From Sinorhizobium mexicanum (lineage in GTDB: Bacteria > Pseudomonadota > Alphaproteobacteria > Rhizobiales > Rhizobiaceae), in contig NZ_CP041238.1 in the NCBI RefSeq assembly GCF_013488225.1, forward strand, positions 955,501 to 1,019,500: 64,000 nt of DNA, read 5' to 3'. A program made the translations under genes and the position numbers. This document shows, one piece after another, positions 9,319 through 17,872 of this stretch (positions within the stretch are counted from its first letter, which is position 1; every line of letters starts with the position of its first letter). Under the pieces are notes generated by a model. It made no database searches, was not told where the DNA came from, and saw nothing but the letters and a program-made list of their open reading frames with translations.

Positions 9319-9345
9319 GCATTAACCAAACATCAAGGTTAATGC
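9319..9345. promoter_or_regulatory. Inverted repeat with two TTAACC half-sites between kup and the hydrolase
   Basis: gcattaacc and ggttaatgc are perfect 9-bp arms around a 9-nt spacer. Each arm contains TTAACC, the core of the alphaproteobacterial CtrA half-site (TTAACCAT). It could instead be a weak terminator, since a T-rich stretch follows. Both roles are inference. Confidence 0.35.
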
Positions 9346-9489
9346 TTCATTTTCTAAGCTCGAACGAAGCGGTTCCGGTGCCCTGTCCGGCCGCTTCCAA
9401 ATCTTAGCTTCCTGCACGGAATCCTGGAGCTGGTCTTTCGCCGGCTTGCGAGAACGCGTGCCCGAGTAAGTGTTGCGTGGAGCCGTTTG

Positions 9490-10668
9490 GTGCGTAAGAG
9501 CCAGAAGTCGCGTTGCAAGTCTCGTATGTCTTTGCCGGCCTGGGCTGCGTCCGCGTTGATCGGCATTGCCATTTTCCTGAGCTTCCCTTCAGCGGTCGCC
9601 TATTCCGACCTGGCGACTTTCCTGTCGGGCATCAACCGCGGTGGCGAGCGCTGGCGGATGTATCTCACGCAGTCGCCTGCCGGTTCGCTGCATGAGGTCG
9701 AGATGGTGTTCGCCGATCCGATCACCACCGGTGCCCTGGACGGCGGTGCAGGCGTCACCATGCCCGACGGTAGCCATGTGGCGCTGACCGCGGAAACCAA
9801 ACATGAGGGCGCGACGCCCGACGAAGACCGCGTGACCCGCAAGCTCAAGAAGGGTCGGATCATTGCCGTTACCCCGGTGACGCCGCCGAAGGACTTTACC
9901 GCCGGTTCGATTCTCCAGCGGACGAGCTCGCTGATGGAGCCGGACTTCGACGGGGCCGAGAAGATGGTTTTCGCCAAACCGCGCATCATGGGCAAGGAGA
10001 TCGAGATCGCCACGGCTTTCTACCGAAAGAAGCCGCCAAAGGCCGAGCCCGGCGTTTCGCCGATGCTCGCCAAGCTGATCACCAACGACAAGGCCGATAT
10101 TCTTGCGACCGCCTATGTCCGGCCCGAGCCGGACTATGCGCGTGAGTCGCCCTTCGATTCGATCCTCAGGCAAGACAAGAACGGCGGGCGCTTCATTCCG
10201 GACATCGCGCCCGACGACCATGCCTGGGCGGCCACCGTCTTGCCGGCTACGGTCTTCAGCAAGGAGGAGCAGACCTGCCTCGCCGAGGGGATCTACTTCG
10301 AGGCCCGCAGCGAGTCCGTTAAGGGCCAGGCGGCGGTTGCGCAGGTCATTCTCAATCGCGTGCGCAATCCGACCTACCCGAAGACGATTTGCGGCGTCGT
10401 CTACCAGAACAAGGCCTGGCGCAATCGCTGCCAGTTCTCGTTCGCCTGCGACATGATCCGTGACCTGATCTATTCGCGCTCCCACTGGAAGACCGCCAAG
10501 GAAGTCGCGATGGCCGTCACCGCCGGCAAGATCTGGTTGCCGGAGGTGGGGTCGGCCACGCACTATCACGCGACCTATGTGAAGCCAGCCTGGGCGAAAA
10601 CCATGAAGCGGGTTGGCAAGATCGGGTTGCACGTCTTCTATCGCACTTACGGCGGCGGCTGGAGCTGA
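9490..10668 (+). CDS. Cell-wall hydrolase, SleB/hydrolase_2 family
   Basis: A 392-aa exported protein. A basic N-terminus precedes a hydrophobic segment (AWAASALIGIAIFLSF, about residues 17-35), a signal peptide or anchor. A long region without a recognised fold runs to about 255. The C-terminal SleB-like domain carries EEQTCLAEGIYFEARSES, GQAAVAQVILNRV and a Cys-rich CQFSFACD stretch. Members cleave peptidoglycan. The start is chosen as the GTG at 9490, seven bases after GGAG. TTG at 9487 and ATG at 9526 are alternatives. It stands alone between kup and atpI. Confidence 0.85.
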   Translation: MRKSQKSRCKSRMSLPAWAASALIGIAIFLSFPSAVAYSDLATFLSGINRGGERWRMYLTQSPAGSLHEVEMVFADPITTGALDGGAGVTMPDGSHVALTAETKHEGATPDEDRVTRKLKKGRIIAVTPVTPPKDFTAGSILQRTSSLMEPDFDGAEKMVFAKPRIMGKEIEIATAFYRKKPPKAEPGVSPMLAKLITNDKADILATAYVRPEPDYARESPFDSILRQDKNGGRFIPDIAPDDHAWAATVLPATVFSKEEQTCLAEGIYFEARSESVKGQAAVAQVILNRVRNPTYPKTICGVVYQNKAWRNRCQFSFACDMIRDLIYSRSHWKTAKEVAMAVTAGKIWLPEVGSATHYHATYVKPAWAKTMKRVGKIGLHVFYRTYGGGWS

Positions 10669-10831
10669 TCGAACAGCCTCGATTCCGCCGGGTGACTTGG
10701 CGCCGAACGGCCAGCTGGAACCGTCCGGTCGCGGCCGATTCCCGTTGCCGCTTTGCCGCAGCTCGCCAAATTTGTGGCTAAGCCACTGAAATCCCGACGA
10801 AATATTGTCCACGTCGAAGGTGTTCCCATGC

Positions 10832-10860
10832 CTTGACTATGCGGGTGCCTAAAACTATGT
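10832..10860 (+). promoter_or_regulatory. Housekeeping promoter of the atp (F0) operon
   Basis: CTTGAC, a 17-base spacer and CTATGT match the rhizobial sigma-70 consensus CTTGAC-N17-CTATAT with one mismatch. The predicted start of transcription is near 10867, about 95 bases before atpI. Confidence 0.65.
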
Positions 10861-10962
10861 TGCGCGCGACTTCAAATGGGGCCGAAGCGTGGCTTGAACA
10901 CCGGCCGTTTGTATGACCGAGATCGCGTTTAAGACCGCGTGGGGGCTGCAAAGGGGAGCCAT

Positions 10963-11322
10963 GTGACGGAGAAGCCGGAAGAAAGTCTGGAAGAGCGGCT
11001 GAAGCGCCTTGGCGACGACATCGCGTCCAAACGGACGGACAAGTCGGACGACGTCGAGACGCGCGCCGCGGAAAGCCGGCAAGGTTATGCGGCGGCGATG
11101 AAGCTCTCGAGCGAGTTCATCGCCGGGATCGTTGTCGGGGCGTTTCTGGGCTATCTTTTGGACCATTTTGCGGGTACAGGGCCGTGGGGCATGATCGTCT
11201 TGCTCCTCCTGGGGTTCTGTGCCGGCGTCTTGAACGTGCTGCGGTCGGCCGGGCTGGTGGCGACGCCGGATCAGGGACGACGCAGCCCTGGAAATGACAA
11301 GAAGGACGGGGATGGCGCCTGA
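10963..11322 (+). CDS. atpI: ATP synthase protein I
   Basis: A 119-aa membrane protein that assists assembly of the F0 c-ring. A charged N-terminus (to residue about 45) is followed by two hydrophobic helices (FIAGIVVGAFLGYLLDHF and MIVLLLLGFCAGVLNVL) and a charged tail. The start is the GTG at 10963, preceded by AGGGGAG. The overlapping ATG at 10961 runs straight into a stop. It is the first gene of the F0 operon, as usual in alphaproteobacteria. Confidence 0.88.
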   Translation: MTEKPEESLEERLKRLGDDIASKRTDKSDDVETRAAESRQGYAAAMKLSSEFIAGIVVGAFLGYLLDHFAGTGPWGMIVLLLLGFCAGVLNVLRSAGLVATPDQGRRSPGNDKKDGDGA

Positions 11323-11382
11323 GGCGCCGCCCGAAAGAACACGGTTTCCGCTTGCGGGCGGGCAAAATGAAAGAGAAGCGCG

Positions 11383-12135
11383 GTGTCAAACGATCCGACC
11401 CACCAGTTCCTGGTCAACAAGATTGTCCCGATCGAAATTGGCGGAATTGACTTTTCCTTCACCAATGCGTCGCTGTTCATGGTCGCGACCGTCGGTGCAG
11501 CCGCCGGCTTTCTCTATCTGACGACCTCGCAGCGCGGCCTGATCCCGACACGCATGCAGTCGGTTTCGGAAATGTCCTACGAATTTATCGCCTCGATGCT
11601 GCGCGAGGGCGCCGGCAGCCACGGGATGAAATTCTTCCCGATGGTGTTCTCGCTGTTCATGTTCATCCTGACCGCGAACCTGCTCGGCATGTTTCCGTAT
11701 TTCTTCACGGTTACCAGCCAGATCATCGTGACCTTCGCTCTCGCCGTCTTCGTGATCGGCACGGTCCTCCTCTACGGCTTCTACAAGCACGGCCTCGGCT
11801 TCCTGAAGCTTTTCGTGCCGCATGGCGTGCCGGGCGCGCTGCTGCCGCTGGTGGTGTCGATCGAAATCATCTCGTTCCTTTCCCGTCCCATCAGCCTCTC
11901 GGTCCGTCTGTTCGCAAACATGCTGGCCGGCCATATCACGCTGAAGGTCTTCGCAGGCTTTGTCGCCTCGCTCAGCGCCTTCGGCGCGCTCGGCATCGGT
12001 GGCGCGATCCTGCCGCTCCTCATGACCGTCGCTCTCACCGGTCTTGAATTCCTGGTCGCCTTCCTCCAGGCCTATGTCTTTGCGGTGCTGACCTGCATGT
12101 ACCTCAACGACGCCGTCCACCCGGGAAGCCACTAA
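11383..12135 (+). CDS. atpB: F0F1 ATP synthase subunit a
   Basis: A 250-aa integral membrane subunit forming the proton half-channels against the c-ring. Five to six hydrophobic helices are visible. The essential arginine lies in the conserved [15 protein letters not shown] segment. The final helices ([20 protein letters not shown]) are typical. The start is a GTG at 11383, with AGAGAAG upstream. It follows atpI by 60 bp. Confidence 0.96.
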   Translation: MSNDPTHQFLVNKIVPIEIGGIDFSFTNASLFMVATVGAAAGFLYLTTSQRGLIPTRMQSVSEMSYEFIASMLREGAGSHGMKFFPMVFSLFMFILTANLLGMFPYFFTVTSQIIVTFALAVFVIGTVLLYGFYKHGLGFLKLFVPHGVPGALLPLVVSIEIISFLSRPISLSVRLFANMLAGHITLKVFAGFVASLSAFGALGIGGAILPLLMTVALTGLEFLVAFLQAYVFAVLTCMYLNDAVHPGSH

Positions 12136-12151
12136 GGAATAACAGTCGCTG

Positions 12152-12180
12152 GCTTCCGCCCGGGTCCCTCCGGCGGAGGC
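12152..12180 (+). other. mRNA hairpin between atpB and atpE
   Basis: gcttccgcc and ggcggaggc form a 9-bp stem (one G-U pair) around 11 bases, upstream of the AAGGAG that serves atpE. It has no T-run, so it is an intra-operon hairpin rather than a terminator. Confidence 0.5.
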
Positions 12181-12220
12181 ACAAATCCTAGCCGCAACAC
12201 CATTTCGAAGGAGTTCAATC

Positions 12221-12448
12221 ATGGAAGCGGAAGCAGCAAAGTTCATCGGTGCAGGTCTTGCATGCCTTGGTATGGCCGGCACGGCTCTCGGCCTCGGCAA
12301 CATCTTCGGCAGCTACCTGTCCGGCGCGCTGCGCAACCCGTCGGCTGCTGACGGCCAGTTCGGCCGCCTCGTATTCGGCTTCGCCGTTACGGAAGCTCTG
12401 GGCATCTTCTCGCTGCTCGTAGCCCTGCTCCTCCTCTTCGCCGTCTAA
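12221..12448 (+). CDS. atpE: F0F1 ATP synthase subunit c
   Basis: A 75-aa double-helix proteolipid that forms the rotary c-ring. Two hydrophobic helices flank the polar loop RNP (38-40). The proton-carrying carboxylate is E58 in [11 protein letters not shown]. An excellent AAGGAG precedes the ATG. The gene is bracketed by two stable hairpins, consistent with the higher expression this subunit needs. Confidence 0.97.
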   Translation: MEAEAAKFIGAGLACLGMAGTALGLGNIFGSYLSGALRNPSAADGQFGRLVFGFAVTEALGIFSLLVALLLLFAV

Positions 12449-12466
12449 TACGGACCGAAGTTTTGG

Positions 12467-12491
12467 CCGCGGCCTCGCTCAGGGGCCGCGG
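12467..12491 (+). other. mRNA hairpin after atpE
   Basis: ccgcggcc and ggccgcgg form an 8-bp GC-only stem 19 bases after the atpE stop. There is no T-run, so partial termination or 3' end protection is more likely than full termination. Confidence 0.5.
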
Positions 12492-12525
12492 TCGCGCATA
12501 TTCTTGAGTGCACCTGGAGGTGAGC

Positions 12526-13137
12526 ATGTTCGTGACCGCGGCTTATGCCCAGTCAACCACACCTGAAGGCGAAGCACACGATCCCGCTGCGGCCGGCGAG
12601 GTGCACACCGAAACGGGTGTGGCCCCCGAAGGCGAACACGGCACGGGCGTGTTCCCGCCTTTCGATTCGACCCATTTCGCATCGCAGCTGCTCTGGCTCG
12701 CGATCACCTTCGGCCTCTTCTATCTGTTGATGTCGAAGGTTATCATTCCGCGTATTGGTAGCATTCTTGAGACCCGCCACGACCGGATCGCTCAGGATCT
12801 GGATGAAGCGTCGCGCCTCAAAGGCGAAGCCGATGCTGCCATCGCGTCCTACGAGCAGGAACTGGCGAGCGCCAAGGCCAAGGGGCATTCGATCGCCGAT
12901 ACAGCGCGCGACGCCGCCAAGGCGAAGGCTACTGCTGACCGGACCGCGGTCGAGGCTGACCTGGCAAACAAGATCACCGCCGCTGAAACGCGCATTGCTG
13001 ACATCAAGTCCAAGGCGCTCGCCGACGTCGGCGCGATCGCCGAGGAAACGGCAACCGCTGTCGTCAAGCAACTGATCGGTGGAACTGTCACCAAGGCTGA
13101 GATCACTGCCGCCGTCAAGGCATCGGCAGGCAACTGA
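12526..13137 (+). CDS. atpG: F0F1 ATP synthase subunit b' (peripheral stalk)
   Basis: A 203-aa b-type stator subunit. A 50-residue acidic N-terminal extension, rich in Glu, Pro and Ala, precedes the single membrane helix ([15 protein letters not shown], about 56-74). A long Ala/Lys/Glu coiled coil follows to the end. Alphaproteobacteria and other photosynthesis-related lineages carry two divergent b subunits; this extended one is b'. The start is the ATG at 12526 behind GGAGGTG. An in-frame GTG at 12508 is less likely. Confidence 0.92.
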   Translation: MFVTAAYAQSTTPEGEAHDPAAAGEVHTETGVAPEGEHGTGVFPPFDSTHFASQLLWLAITFGLFYLLMSKVIIPRIGSILETRHDRIAQDLDEASRLKGEADAAIASYEQELASAKAKGHSIADTARDAAKAKATADRTAVEADLANKITAAETRIADIKSKALADVGAIAEETATAVVKQLIGGTVTKAEITAAVKASAGN

Positions 13138-13150
13138 GGACCAATGAACG

Positions 13151-13636
13151 ATGGCTCTTGATGCTACTTTCTACGCCCTTATCGGCCTGATCCTCTTCCT
13201 TGCTCTCATCGCCTATCTCAAGGTTCCGGGCATGATGGCCAGCGCGCTCGACGCTCGCGCCGACAAGATCGGCAACGAACTGGCTGAAGCCAAGCGCCTG
13301 CGCGAAGAGGCCCAGAGCCTGGTCGCCGAGTATCAGCGCAAGCGCAAGGACGCCGAGGCCGAGGCGGCCAGCATCGTTGCCGCAGCCCAGCGGGAAGCGG
13401 AAATGCTGACGGCGGAAGCCAAGCAGAAGACCGAGGAATATGTCGCGCGCCGCACGGCCCTTTCCGAACAGAAGATCAAGCAGGCCGAAAGCGACGCGAT
13501 CAATGCGGTCCGCTCGGCAGCCGTCGATCTGGCGATCAGCGCGGCGGAAAAGGTCTTGTCGGCCAAGACCGATGCCGGTGCGCAGGATACGCTGTTCAAG
13601 AAGGCGCTCGGCGAGGTCAAGTCTCGGCTCAACTGA
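13151..13636 (+). CDS. atpF: F0F1 ATP synthase subunit b
   Basis: A 161-aa stator subunit. An N-terminal membrane helix (FYALIGLILFLALIAYL, about 7-24) is followed by a charged coiled coil. It is paired with b' to form the heterodimeric peripheral stalk linking F0 to F1. It starts 13 bp after atpG and ends the operon, 30 bp ahead of a strong terminator. The F1 genes are not in this window, as expected for the split arrangement. Confidence 0.95.
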   Translation: MALDATFYALIGLILFLALIAYLKVPGMMASALDARADKIGNELAEAKRLREEAQSLVAEYQRKRKDAEAEAASIVAAAQREAEMLTAEAKQKTEEYVARRTALSEQKIKQAESDAINAVRSAAVDLAISAAEKVLSAKTDAGAQDTLFKKALGEVKSRLN

Positions 13637-13666
13637 GACGATGACAGTCTCTGAAATCCGAAGGAA

Positions 13667-13691
13667 GCCCCGCCTCGGCGGGGCTTTTTTT
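13667..13691 (+). terminator. Rho-independent terminator of the F0 operon
   Basis: gccccgcc pairs with ggcggggc around a two-base turn, followed by seven T. This is the clearest intrinsic terminator in the window. Confidence 0.9.
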
Positions 13692-13820
13692 GTTGGCGGT
13701 ACTGGTATTCGGCGCGGGATAGAGCGGGGACGCGCTCACGTGCGTTCGCACTGCCGCTCCATCTCCTTGTCTTTGCCGTGTTTGTGCGATGTGAGGTGAT
13801 CCCACCTGACGGCAAATGCT

Positions 13821-13925
13821 CTACAGCGCCGCGCGTCTTTTCAGACGCACAAAGGTCGCTGTAGCACTTTGAATCACTGCGTGTTTTTGTCCTTAAATCG
13901 GACGATTTAAGGAAAGATACAGTAG
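13821..13925 (+). repeat. RIME-like intergenic palindromic element
   Basis: A full forward copy. ctacagcgccgcgcgtc and its return arm gacgcacaaaggtcgctgtag come first, then cactttgaatcactgcgtg, then the AT-rich palindrome ccttaaatcggacgatttaagg. It lies between the atpF terminator and the 3' end of rnhB. Confidence 0.8.
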
Positions 13926-14001
13926 CGCGGCGCGTGTCAGGTCTCACACACGCGCCACCACCGGGCAGCGCGCCTGCCGGTCTCAGGCGGAATGCGGAGC
14001 A

Positions 14002-14652
14002 TCAGACCTGGCGAAAGGGGCGGAAGCTCATTCGATGCAGCGAGCACGGGCCGTGGCTGTCGATCGCGTTTCGATGCTTTACGGTGGCATAGCCGGCGTG
14101 AACGGCGAAGCCGTAGGCCGGGAACGTGGCATCGGCGCGGGCCATCATGCGATCACGGGTCACCTTGGCGACGATCGATGCGGCGGCGATCGACATCGAT
14201 CGGGAATCGCCTTTGATGACCGCTTTGGCGTGACAGGAGATGCCCGGCGGAACATCACGACCGTCGACGAGCACAAAACGTGCGGTCGTGGAAAGACCGT
14301 CGACGGCCCGCCGCATCGCGTCGAGGCTTGCCTTGAGGATATCGGTCGTGTCGATGCGTGTCGCCGAAGACGAGGCGATCGACACCGTCGCCGTCGCAAG
14401 AATTTGCTCAAACAGTGCTTCGCGCTGCTCCGGGCTCAGGAGCTTGCTGTCGTTGAGACCGTCCGGAATGGCGTCCGGGTCGAGGATGACCGCGGCAGCA
14501 ACGACCGGACCGGCCAAAGGACCGCGCCCAGCCTCGTCCGCACCGGCGACAGGCCAAAAGCCATCTCGCCGGGCAGCAAGCTCGAAGCCGAAATCAGGGA
14601 CGGGCAGCTCGATGGGAAAAAGTGGGGAATCGGGCGACTTGCGACGTGACAT
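14002..14652 (-). CDS. rnhB: Ribonuclease HII
   Basis: A 216-aa endonuclease that removes RNA from RNA-DNA hybrids and single ribonucleotides. The catalytic core begins at [15 protein letters not shown] (D39, E40). The further motifs VDGRDVPPG and [15 protein letters not shown] hold the remaining metal-binding acidic residues and the conserved lysine. A 30-residue N-terminal extension is normal for rhizobial members. The gene converges with the F0 operon and is separated from it by a RIME element. Confidence 0.94.
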   Translation of the reverse strand: MSRRKSPDSPLFPIELPVPDFGFELAARRDGFWPVAGADEAGRGPLAGPVVAAAVILDPDAIPDGLNDSKLLSPEQREALFEQILATATVSIASSSATRIDTTDILKASLDAMRRAVDGLSTTARFVLVDGRDVPPGISCHAKAVIKGDSRSMSIAAASIVAKVTRDRMMARADATFPAYGFAVHAGYATVKHRNAIDSHGPCSLHRMSFRPFRQV

Positions 14653-14852
14653 GCGGGGGACCCTCGCATATTCGCCCGATTCCCTTCAAGCCCCCCCGGT
14701 ACGAGTGCGGCGGTGACCGGGAGGAAAGCCAGCGCCATCACGAGGCAGGGGAGGGCGCCGGAACCGAAATTTTGCACGAACGATGCTATCGAACTCCTGT
14801 CGGGGAGGAGATCGGCTTGCATCTGGCGGGAAATCTCAGGGTGTTCGCTGAC

Positions 14853-16010
14853 CTAAAGCAGCGACAGTTGGACCCCCATTCCGAGCGGCGGAACGAAGAC
14901 ATCATTCCGCAATTGCCGGCGCGTCAGGTTGAGCCCCAGGCGCTTGGCAGCAAGTTCGAAGCGCCGGCCGATCTGCCAGGCATAAGGACCCGCCCCCTTC
15001 ATGCGCTTGCCAAACTCGGCGTCATAGTCCTTGCCGCCCCGCATGGAGCGGATCAGCGACATGACGTGGCGATAGCGGTCGGGATAATTGCGCAGCAGCC
15101 AGTCGCGAAAGAGCGGGCTCACCTCGAGCGGCAGCCGCAACAGCACGTAGCTCGCTTCCGACGCGCCCGCCGTCTTCGCCGAATCGAGCACGCGCTCGAT
15201 CTCATGGTCGTTCAATGCCGGAATGATCGGTGAAACCAGAACACCGGCGGGAATACCCGCGTCGGAGATGGCGCGGATCGCCTCGAGCCGCTTTGTCGGC
15301 GTCGATGCCCGCGGCTCCATCGTGCGCGCCAGTTTTCGATCGAGCGTGGTCACCGAAATGCCGACCCGCGCTAGACCCATTTCCGCCATCGGGGCAAGCA
15401 GATCGATGTCGCGCGTCACCATTGCCGATTTGGTGACGATCATCACCGGGTGGTTCGCCGCCTTCAACACTTCGAGGATCTGGCGCATGATCCGCCATTC
15501 CTTCTCGATCGGCTGATAAGGGTCGGTATTGGTGCCGATCGCAATTGGGCGAACCTTGTAGTCGGGCCTTGCCAATTCACGCTCCAGCAAACGCGGAGCG
15601 TCCGGCTTGGCGAAAAGCTTGGACTCGAAGTCAAGGCCTGCCGAAAGGCCCATGTACGAGTGGGTCGGCCGTGCAAAACAATAGATGCAGCCGTGCTCGC
15701 AGCCGCGGTAAGGGTTGATCGAGCGGTCGAAACCGATGTCCGGGGACTCGTTGCGCGTGATGACCGCCCGGGGCTTCTCGACCTGGACCTCGGTCTTGAA
15801 AGGCGGCAGTTCCTCGATGCTCTCCCAACCGTCGTCGAAGACCTCGCGGGTTTGCGGTTCGAAGCGGCCCGTCATGTTGAGGCCGGCGCCGCGGCCGCGC
15901 CGACGATCGATGTCGATCCTCAGGCCCGTCCCCTTGATCATTGCTTCGGCCATATCCGCGGTGTTGGCGGGTGCAAAAGCACCCTGCCTCAATTGAGACA
16001 GCTCGGTCAT
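14853..16010 (-). CDS. Radical SAM protein, spore photoproduct lyase-like (PA0069/Rv2578c type)
   Basis: A 385-aa protein of the radical SAM superfamily. The 4Fe-4S/SAM-binding cysteines are C104, C108 and C111 in RGCEHGCIYC. Downstream blocks (IAIGTNTDPYQPIEKEWRIMR, VTKSAMVTRDIDLL, GVLVSPIIPALND) are characteristic of the family widespread in bacteria with no spore formation. The reaction is not established for this subgroup; a DNA-repair role is often assumed. The start is the ATG at 16010, preceded by GAGGAG. A longer frame to 16172 lacks a ribosome binding site. Confidence 0.85.
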   Translation of the reverse strand: MTELSQLRQGAFAPANTADMAEAMIKGTGLRIDIDRRRGRGAGLNMTGRFEPQTREVFDDGWESIEELPPFKTEVQVEKPRAVITRNESPDIGFDRSINPYRGCEHGCIYCFARPTHSYMGLSAGLDFESKLFAKPDAPRLLERELARPDYKVRPIAIGTNTDPYQPIEKEWRIMRQILEVLKAANHPVMIVTKSAMVTRDIDLLAPMAEMGLARVGISVTTLDRKLARTMEPRASTPTKRLEAIRAISDAGIPAGVLVSPIIPALNDHEIERVLDSAKTAGASEASYVLLRLPLEVSPLFRDWLLRNYPDRYRHVMSLIRSMRGGKDYDAEFGKRMKGAGPYAWQIGRRFELAAKRLGLNLTRRQLRNDVFVPPLGMGVQLSLL

Positions 16011-16189
16011 CGATATCTCCTCGGAAACAGGCGGGGCTCGTTTCGTCCTGATTATTTTCCTATCGCAGAAAACAGAACAAAGCAAGAACAAAAGTTGAGA
16101 ATGTGAGTGGGGGAGATCGCACCGGAGCGGCGAAGCGGGCAGGCCCGATGGCTGTAGCATTTGTAAGTGCAATGCGATAGGAACGACTG

Positions 16190-16720
16190 ATGCTGACGAT
16201 CATCATGGAAACGAGGGACAACGAGCCCGAACTCGCGCAGACGCTGTCGGTGCTTGTTGCCGGCGCCGTGGAGGGCCTTGTCAGCGATGTCATCATTCTC
16301 GATCACGGCTCGAAAGACGGTTCGCTGCGTGTCGCCGACGCAGCCGGCTGCCGTTTCTGCGTCGATTGGCACCTGGACGACATTGTCCGTTCGGCACGCG
16401 GCGAATGGCTGATGCTCCTGGAACCGGGCGCGCGGCCCACTGGGCGTTGGGTGGAAGAGCTTCTTGAATATGTGTCGCTCAACAGAAATCCGGCTCGGTT
16501 CTCTCCTTCACGCATGCATCGCCGCCCGCTGCTAAACCGCCTGTCGCGCAGGACACGCCCCCTTGAGACAGGCCTTCTGATGCAGAAGCGCGATGCGATT
16601 GCCGTCGCCCGCGCGAATATGCAGCTGAGCGACATGGCCAATGTTCGTGCCGTGCGCAAACTGGCGACCGAGCTCGTTCCCGCCTGGGTAGCGGCCGGCA
16701 ATCGTTCGGCTGCGGAGTAG
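16190..16720 (+). CDS. Small glycosyltransferase-like protein
   Basis: A 176-aa protein that looks like the N-terminal nucleotide-sugar fold of family 2 glycosyltransferases. MLTIIMETRDNEPELAQTL starts a beta-strand/turn. ILDHGSKDGSLRVADAAGC resembles the DxSxDG loop. EWLMLLEPGARP resembles the strand that normally leads to DxD. The acceptor-side half of the domain is missing, and no clear DxD metal site remains. It may be catalytically inactive or have a regulatory role. AGGA precedes the ATG. It is divergent from the radical SAM gene. Confidence 0.62.
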   Translation: MLTIIMETRDNEPELAQTLSVLVAGAVEGLVSDVIILDHGSKDGSLRVADAAGCRFCVDWHLDDIVRSARGEWLMLLEPGARPTGRWVEELLEYVSLNRNPARFSPSRMHRRPLLNRLSRRTRPLETGLLMQKRDAIAVARANMQLSDMANVRAVRKLATELVPAWVAAGNRSAAE

Positions 16721-16729
16721 TGCTTATAC

Positions 16730-16832
16730 TGTCAAGCATCCTTAAAATCGTCGCCGATTTAAGGATGAAAACATGCGCAATCGAAAGTTTTAAGCATCCC
16801 TTATGCGTCTGATAGGAGGCGCGGCGCTGTGG
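16730..16832 (-). repeat. Degenerate RIME-like element
   Basis: A reverse-oriented copy with mutations. The palindrome ccttaaaatcg..cgatttaagg is intact. The GC-rich half (ttatgcgtct..aggcgcggcgctgtgg) has decayed on its left arm. Confidence 0.6.
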
Positions 16833-17204
16833 GTATCGGTCGCAAGAATGGGGTGCCTGTCTTGTCCGCGGCACCCCCCGAAGCGGCTCTCAAATGACCT
16901 TGCTAGCGAAAATGGCTTGCCATGCAATCCAAGGGACGGCATGTCGTATGCATCCTGCTCTTCCCCCGCCCGTGTCGTGGGATGATCTGTCTTCGCTGCG
17001 CCTGAGATGGATGGTCGGTCTAGCCTTAAGCCACCCCCACGCTGGCTGACACGAAAAAATCTACCGGGGTTGATCGAGGCTGGCTGTTTCGCTGGGAACA
17101 ACCCGCAGCTGAAAGAGGAAAAATATCGAGGCGAGCTCGCTGCCGGACAACTTGAGAACGCGAGGGACGCAGTCACATGCTCTTTCAGTTAGACTTGCTC
17201 ACAT
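16833..17204. other. 372-bp intergenic remainder
   Basis: Between the degenerate repeat and the 3' end of moaB I find only short frames with unlikely composition. No start has a ribosome binding site, and there is no clear RNA structure. Confidence 0.45.
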
Positions 17205-17747
17205 CTAGCCGCGTTGGAGGTGCTCGTCCAACCGCGGCATGATTTCAACGAAATTGCAGGGCATGTGCCGATAGTCGAGCTGTTGCTTCAGGATACCGTC
17301 CCAAGCGTCCTTGCAGGCGCCCGGCGATCCGGGCAGGACGAAGATGAAGGTAGCATTGGCGACACCGCCGGTGGCTCGCGACTGGATCGTGGACGTGCCG
17401 ATCTTCTCGTAGGAGATCCGATGGAACACTTCGGAAAAGCCGTCCATGCGCTTTTCGAAGAGGGGCTCGAGCGCCTCCGGTGTCACGTCGCGGCCGGTGA
17501 AGCCGGTGCCTCCGGTGGTAATGATAACGTCGATCGCATCGTCCAGCGTCCAGGCCTTTACTTGATCGTAGATCTTCTGCCGGTCGTCCCGGACGATCGC
17601 CCGTGCTTCGAGCCGATGGCCGGCCTCGCGAATGCGCGCCTCAAGTGTGTCGCCTGACCTGTCGTCGGCGCGCGTGCGCGTGTCGGATACCGTAAGCACG
17701 GCAATGCCGACGGGAATGAAGCGGCGGCCTTCGTCGATGCCAGGCAT
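17205..17747 (-). CDS. moaB: Molybdenum cofactor biosynthesis protein B
   Basis: A 180-aa MogA/MoaB-fold protein that binds molybdopterin and promotes adenylylation or metal insertion. The signature IITTGGTGFTGRDVTPEAL (around residue 75-95) holds the MPT-binding loop. LPGSPGACKDAWDGIL is the second conserved block. The other Moa genes are not adjacent, so regulation with molybdate genes cannot be seen. The ATG at 17747 has AGGA nine bases upstream. Upstream lies a RIME element separating it from ispE. Confidence 0.93.
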   Translation of the reverse strand: MPGIDEGRRFIPVGIAVLTVSDTRTRADDRSGDTLEARIREAGHRLEARAIVRDDRQKIYDQVKAWTLDDAIDVIITTGGTGFTGRDVTPEALEPLFEKRMDGFSEVFHRISYEKIGTSTIQSRATGGVANATFIFVLPGSPGACKDAWDGILKQQLDYRHMPCNFVEIMPRLDEHLQRG

Positions 17748-17768
17748 TGGGTGCTATCCTCTCCCCTA

Positions 17769-17872
17769 CTGCATGCTTCCTTAGATCGAAATCGATTTAA
17801 GGACAAAATCATGCAGCAATTCAAAGTGCTACAGCGACCTCTGCGCATCCGATTTGACGCGCGGCGCTGTGG
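17769..17872 (-). repeat. RIME-like element overlapping the 3' end of ispE
   Basis: A complete reverse copy. ctgcatg..cttagatcg..cgatttaagg..catgcag comes first, then tcaaagtgctacagcg and the GC-rich return gacgcgcggcgctgtgg. The GC-rich palindrome lies inside the ispE reading frame and supplies its stop codon. Confidence 0.8.

Noticed and set aside
7656..9329. 557-codon open frame on the minus strand across kup
   Set aside because: Its composition (His, Arg, Gln, Asp-rich, no domain) is the complement of a high-GC membrane protein gene. kup on the plus strand has full family conservation.
16011..16172. N-terminal extension of the radical SAM protein
   Set aside because: No ribosome binding site and no family similarity; the GAGGAG at the shorter ATG decides the start.
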